Source: Lachnospiraceae bacterium (lineage in GTDB: Bacteria > Bacillota > Clostridia > Lachnospirales > Lachnospiraceae). Taken from it: a stretch of DNA of 64,000 bases. The translations under genes were made by a program, and so were the position numbers. The DNA is taken from the NCBI GenBank assembly GCA_015057375.1, contig SVEM01000001.1, positions 62,001 through 126,000 on the forward strand, in the 5' to 3' direction. The notes under the pieces were generated by a model. It saw only the letters and a program-made list of their open reading frames with translations, was not told the DNA's origin and searched no databases. Below are positions 60,633-64,000 of this stretch, in pieces. Each line of letters starts with the position of its first letter. Position 1 is the first letter of the stretch.

Positions 60633-62381
60633 TTCAAACATCTTCATGGCAGAATTTACAGGTTTTTCGGTGCACATATCAACGTCACACATCTTAAGGA
60701 GATCTATAGGATCAAGACTTCCTCCGCTTTTCAAAAACTTTCTGTATCCATTGAGGACTTCTTTGTCGCCGTCAAGAATTGCTGATGATATTGCTATGGC
60801 TGCTGCAAATCCGGTTGCATACTGATACACATAAAATGGTCTGTAAAAATGTGGTATTCTCGCCCACTCAAGGGAGATTTCATCATCCACTACCGCATCT
60901 TCACCGAAATAGAATTCATTTAAATCCTTGTAGATTTTACACAGCACATCCGCTGTAAGTGTTTCGCCTGCAGCGCATTTTTCATGTGTTATCTTCTCAA
61001 ATTCCGCAAACATCGTCTGTCTGAAGAAGGTTGTTCTGAACTGTTCAAGAAAATAATTGATAAGATACTTCTTTTCGCTCTCTGACTTTGAATTTTCAAT
61101 AAGATAATTTACAAGAAGTGCCTCATTACATGTAGACGCCACCTCCGCAACAAATATCTTATACCCTGCATATATATACGGCTGATTTTTGTCTGAATAG
61201 TATGAATGAAGCGCGTGTCCCATTTCATGCGCAAGTGTAAACACACTGTTTAAATTATTCTGGTGATTAAGAAGCACATACGGATGTGTTCCATATGCTC
61301 CCCATGAATACGCACCGGCACGTTTCCCTTCATTTTCATATACATCTATCCATCCGCCGTTAAAACCTTTTTTAAGCATCTCGATATAGTCATCACCTAA
61401 TGGTTCAAGTCCGCGTGCTACTATCTCTTTTGCTTCTTCATAGCTGATATCCATATCCACATCATCCACCATCGGCGCATACAGATCGTACATATGAAGC
61501 TCTGAAAGTTTCATAGTCTTTTTTCTTATTCCTATATATCTTTGCAACAGCCCGATATTTTCATGGACCGCATCTATAAGACTTTCATATACCTGCACAG
61601 GAATAGCCGCATCTGAAAGGCTGTAATGCATGCCGCTGTCATAATTTCTTGTCTTTGCAAAGAAATTATGCTGTTTGAGATTACCGGCATATGTTGCGGC
61701 AAGGGTATTACGGAATTTCCCATACTCTTTGTACAGATTCTTAAATGCACTTTCTCTTAAAACTCTGTCTTTCCCCTGCATATAAGACATATATTTTGCA
61801 TGTGTAAGTTCTTTTTTGTTTCCGTCCTTATCCTCAGCATCTTTAAATCGAATATCAGCATTGTTAAACATCATAAAAATATCTGAAGATGTTTCCGATA
61901 ATTCATTTACTCCTGCAAGAAGTTCCTCCTTATCCGCATCGAGGATATGCTTCTCTTTTCTAAATATAAGTTTAAAATATCTTTTGTATAACTTAAGTCC
62001 TTCACACGCATTTACAAACGCATCAATCTTATCACGTCCCATTGCCATGATAGCAGGTGTAACAGATGCTGACTGAATCTGATATTTAACCATTATATTC
62101 TGTGCTCTTCCGGACATATCCTGATACAATCCCTCTCCCATGTCTTCATGAGACTTCTGATTTGCATACACATATATCTTTTCAAGTTTCTCTGAAACCA
62201 TTGCATCATAATCAAGAAGTGCAAGAAGGTTTTCTGCGCTTTCGGTCATTTTTTCTGTGTATGAAGGAATTTCTGCAAGCATCTCTTCTGCTTTCGCATA
62301 ATCTTCCTCCCAGAGTTCATCACTCTCATACATATCCTTCATATTCCACATGTAATTCTTATCCGCTTCGGAACGTTTCAT
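60606..62381 (-). CDS. pepF: Oligoendopeptidase F (M3 family)
   Basis: TLAHEMGHALHSYYSDKNQP (HExxH); IFVAEVASTCNEALL. Confidence 0.96.
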   Translation of the reverse strand: MKRSEADKNYMWNMKDMYESDELWEEDYAKAEEMLAEIPSYTEKMTESAENLLALLDYDAMVSEKLEKIYVYANQKSHEDMGEGLYQDMSGRAQNIMVKYQIQSASVTPAIMAMGRDKIDAFVNACEGLKLYKRYFKLIFRKEKHILDADKEELLAGVNELSETSSDIFMMFNNADIRFKDAEDKDGNKKELTHAKYMSYMQGKDRVLRESAFKNLYKEYGKFRNTLAATYAGNLKQHNFFAKTRNYDSGMHYSLSDAAIPVQVYESLIDAVHENIGLLQRYIGIRKKTMKLSELHMYDLYAPMVDDVDMDISYEEAKEIVARGLEPLGDDYIEMLKKGFNGGWIDVYENEGKRAGAYSWGAYGTHPYVLLNHQNNLNSVFTLAHEMGHALHSYYSDKNQPYIYAGYKIFVAEVASTCNEALLVNYLIENSKSESEKKYLINYFLEQFRTTFFRQTMFAEFEKITHEKCAAGETLTADVLCKIYKDLNEFYFGEDAVVDDEISLEWARIPHFYRPFYVYQYATGFAAAIAISSAILDGDKEVLNGYRKFLKSGGSLDPIDLLKMCDVDMCTEKPVNSAMKMFESLLDRFEE

Positions 62382-62410
62382 GACTTGTTATACCCTTTCA
62401 ATTACAACTT

Positions 62411-62965
62411 TTATTTATAAATAATCTGATTTAACAAATTGTCTGCATCTTCAGGCGACAAAAGTGCACTTACGATTGCCGCAGCAAACTCTATAGCTGT
62501 TCCGAGTCCTCGGCTTGTAATTATATTTCCGTCTACTGCTACAGGCTCCTTAACGCATTTTGCTCCCAAAAGTTTTTCTTCAAATCCCGGATAACAGGTT
62601 GCTTTTTTACCCTCAAGCAAATCATTAACTCCAAAGATTGATGGTGCAGCACAAATTGCAGCAAGATACTTTCCTTCTTCTGCAAATGTATGAATCATTT
62701 TGGTAAGCTTCTCGCTATCCATAAGTTTATTGGTTCCAGGCATCCCTCCCGGAAGCACTATCATTCCTACATTCTCAAGATTAACTGCACTTATTCCCAT
62801 ATCCATCTTGATTGTAATTGCATGGGATCCGGTTACATACTCTGCATCATTTACTGATACCATACTTACAGGAATATTAACTCGTCTGAGCAAATCCACT
62901 ACTGTAAGCGCCTCAATCTCTTCTGTTCCATCCGCCATAAATACTAATACTTCTTTCATACCCAT
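62411..62965 (-). CDS. DJ-1/PfpI family protein
   Basis: VLVFMADGTEEIEALTVVDLLRRV; LPGGMPGTNKL; YLAAICAAPSIF nucleophile elbow. Confidence 0.95.
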   Translation of the reverse strand: MGMKEVLVFMADGTEEIEALTVVDLLRRVNIPVSMVSVNDAEYVTGSHAITIKMDMGISAVNLENVGMIVLPGGMPGTNKLMDSEKLTKMIHTFAEEGKYLAAICAAPSIFGVNDLLEGKKATCYPGFEEKLLGAKCVKEPVAVDGNIITSRGLGTAIEFAAAIVSALLSPEDADNLLNQIIYK

Positions 62966-62986
62966 TTCTCCTTTTGTTTTATTTTT

Positions 62987-63514
62987 CTATCGATCATCTA
63001 TATCTGTCTGAATTGTCTGCAGATAATGTACAAAAACCCCATCGTGTGTAGATATACAATACTTTTCATCAAGCTCGTCAAATGAAAAGCTTTTTGGCCC
63101 GCCTTCTTTGGCACGTATATAAAACTTATACAGCTCCCTGTAAGGAAGATAATAATAAATATCTATTTTTGAAAAATAAATAAGCAGAAAAGCTATACCG
63201 TCCTGCTCTTCAAACTCTTTCATAAACTCTATCTGATGCTCATGTACATTGTGCATAGGAAATCTTTCGGTTTTACATTCCTTGGCATCAAAACATACCG
63301 GTATTCCCTGAACCACACCTATGTAATCAACCGTACTTTTCTTTTCAAAATAAGCCAGTGTTATGTGCTTTGACTCCTTATCAATATTAATAGGTGTAAT
63401 AGGAGTCGGTATTTTCTGGACAACCGCCAGTTTTTTTTCACGATATTTCTCATTTGTAAGGTTAATAAGTTCTTCAAGTGATGAACCTCTTAAACCTCTT
63501 CCGTTCCATGCCAA
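62987..63514 (-). CDS. recU: Holliday junction resolvase RecU
   Basis: NGRGLRGSSLEELINLTNEKY; STVDYIGVVQGIPVCFDAKECK; HEHQIEFMKEFEEQDGIAFLLIYF. Confidence 0.93.
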   Translation of the reverse strand: MAWNGRGLRGSSLEELINLTNEKYREKKLAVVQKIPTPITPINIDKESKHITLAYFEKKSTVDYIGVVQGIPVCFDAKECKTERFPMHNVHEHQIEFMKEFEEQDGIAFLLIYFSKIDIYYYLPYRELYKFYIRAKEGGPKSFSFDELDEKYCISTHDGVFVHYLQTIQTDIDDR

Positions 63515-63520
63515 CGATTG

Positions 63521-64000
63521 TCACCCCTTCATCTCACGTCGAATGTATTTTTCAATATCATTTGGAACCGGTGCCGTAAAAGACATGCCGGATACCTTAG
63601 ATAATACACCTTTTTCATTGCCGAACCTAAGCATGTATGAATGAAGCAGAAAATGATTTAACCCCAATTCTTTTCTTGCACCATATTTGATGTCTCCTGC
63701 AACCGGATGTCCGATACTTGACAAATGTGCCCTGATTTGATGAGTCTTTCCTGTAATAAGTTTAACCGAAAGATATGTTGAATTGTCATAATTTTCAATA
63801 ACATCGTATTCAGTTTCAATATAATCTGAATGATCGTATCCGTCAGATGATTCTCCCGACACAAGCCTTACTTTATTGGTACGCTCATCCTTTATGAGAT
63901 AGCCTGTAAGTCTTTCTCCCGATGTAAGCCTTCCGTTTACTATGCAGCGGTATGTCTTTTCAACTCTTCTTTCACGTACTGCCTCAGACAGTTCCTGAAG
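63521..64000 (-). CDS. RluA family pseudouridine synthase, partial (5' end beyond window)
   Basis: KLITGKTHQIRAHLSSIGHPVAGDIKYG (HQIRxH motif). The frame stays open to base 64000 (AVRERRVEKTYRCIVNGRLTSGERLTGYLIKDERTNKVR), so the tracked start at 63862 is internal. Confidence 0.93.
   Translation of the reverse strand, partial: LQELSEAVRERRVEKTYRCIVNGRLTSGERLTGYLIKDERTNKVRLVSGESSDGYDHSDYIETEYDVIENYDNSTYLSVKLITGKTHQIRAHLSSIGHPVAGDIKYGARKELGLNHFLLHSYMLRFGNEKGVLSKVSGMSFTAPVPNDIEKYIRREMKG

Noticed and set aside
1-64000. CRISPR array, tRNA/rRNA, IS element, prophage or anti-phage defence island
   Set aside because: No regularly spaced repeats, transposase, integrase, phage structural or recognised defence-gene motifs seen on either strand.

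Overview
64-kb chromosomal window from a low-GC Gram-positive anaerobe, probably a spore-forming Lachnospiraceae-like Clostridia (inferred from gene content). No rRNA, tRNA, CRISPR array, transposase or phage module was recognised. About 60 densely packed genes are present, nearly all on the minus strand. Only three + strand genes look real: an HPr-like protein, a malic enzyme and an AGCS symporter. Most of the window is housekeeping: rnjA, ruvX, ireB, mtaB, thiI, a cysteine desulfurase, rsmE, murE, dapF, dusB, coaX, argF, prfA/prmC, rpmE, rho, engB, lon, clpX, clpP, tig, glmM, an alpha/beta SASP, pepF, recU. The main accessory region is 31208-46432, an ABC-transporter-dependent, probably rhamnose-containing surface polysaccharide locus. 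It holds rmlACBD, a two-domain GT2, Wzm/Wzt with an extended Wzt C-terminus, two tandem RgpF-like proteins, a methyltransferase, a kinase-like protein with a predicted coiled-coil tail, an acyltransferase and an epimerase. The strongest leads are: (1) the methyltransferase plus kinase/coiled-coil pair next to the C-terminally extended Wzt, which resembles a split WbdD-type chain-capping and length-control module; (2) a frameshifted TrmR-like tRNA methyltransferase next to an intact U32 hydroxylase-type gene; (3) an HPr-like protein lacking the phospho-accepting His but keeping the Ser46 region; (4) an Asn-rich, prion-like insertion in Rho; (5) several unannotated inverted repeats, notably one against the lon SD and one upstream of the SASP gene. 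All calls come from reading the sequence and family knowledge; no database search was run.
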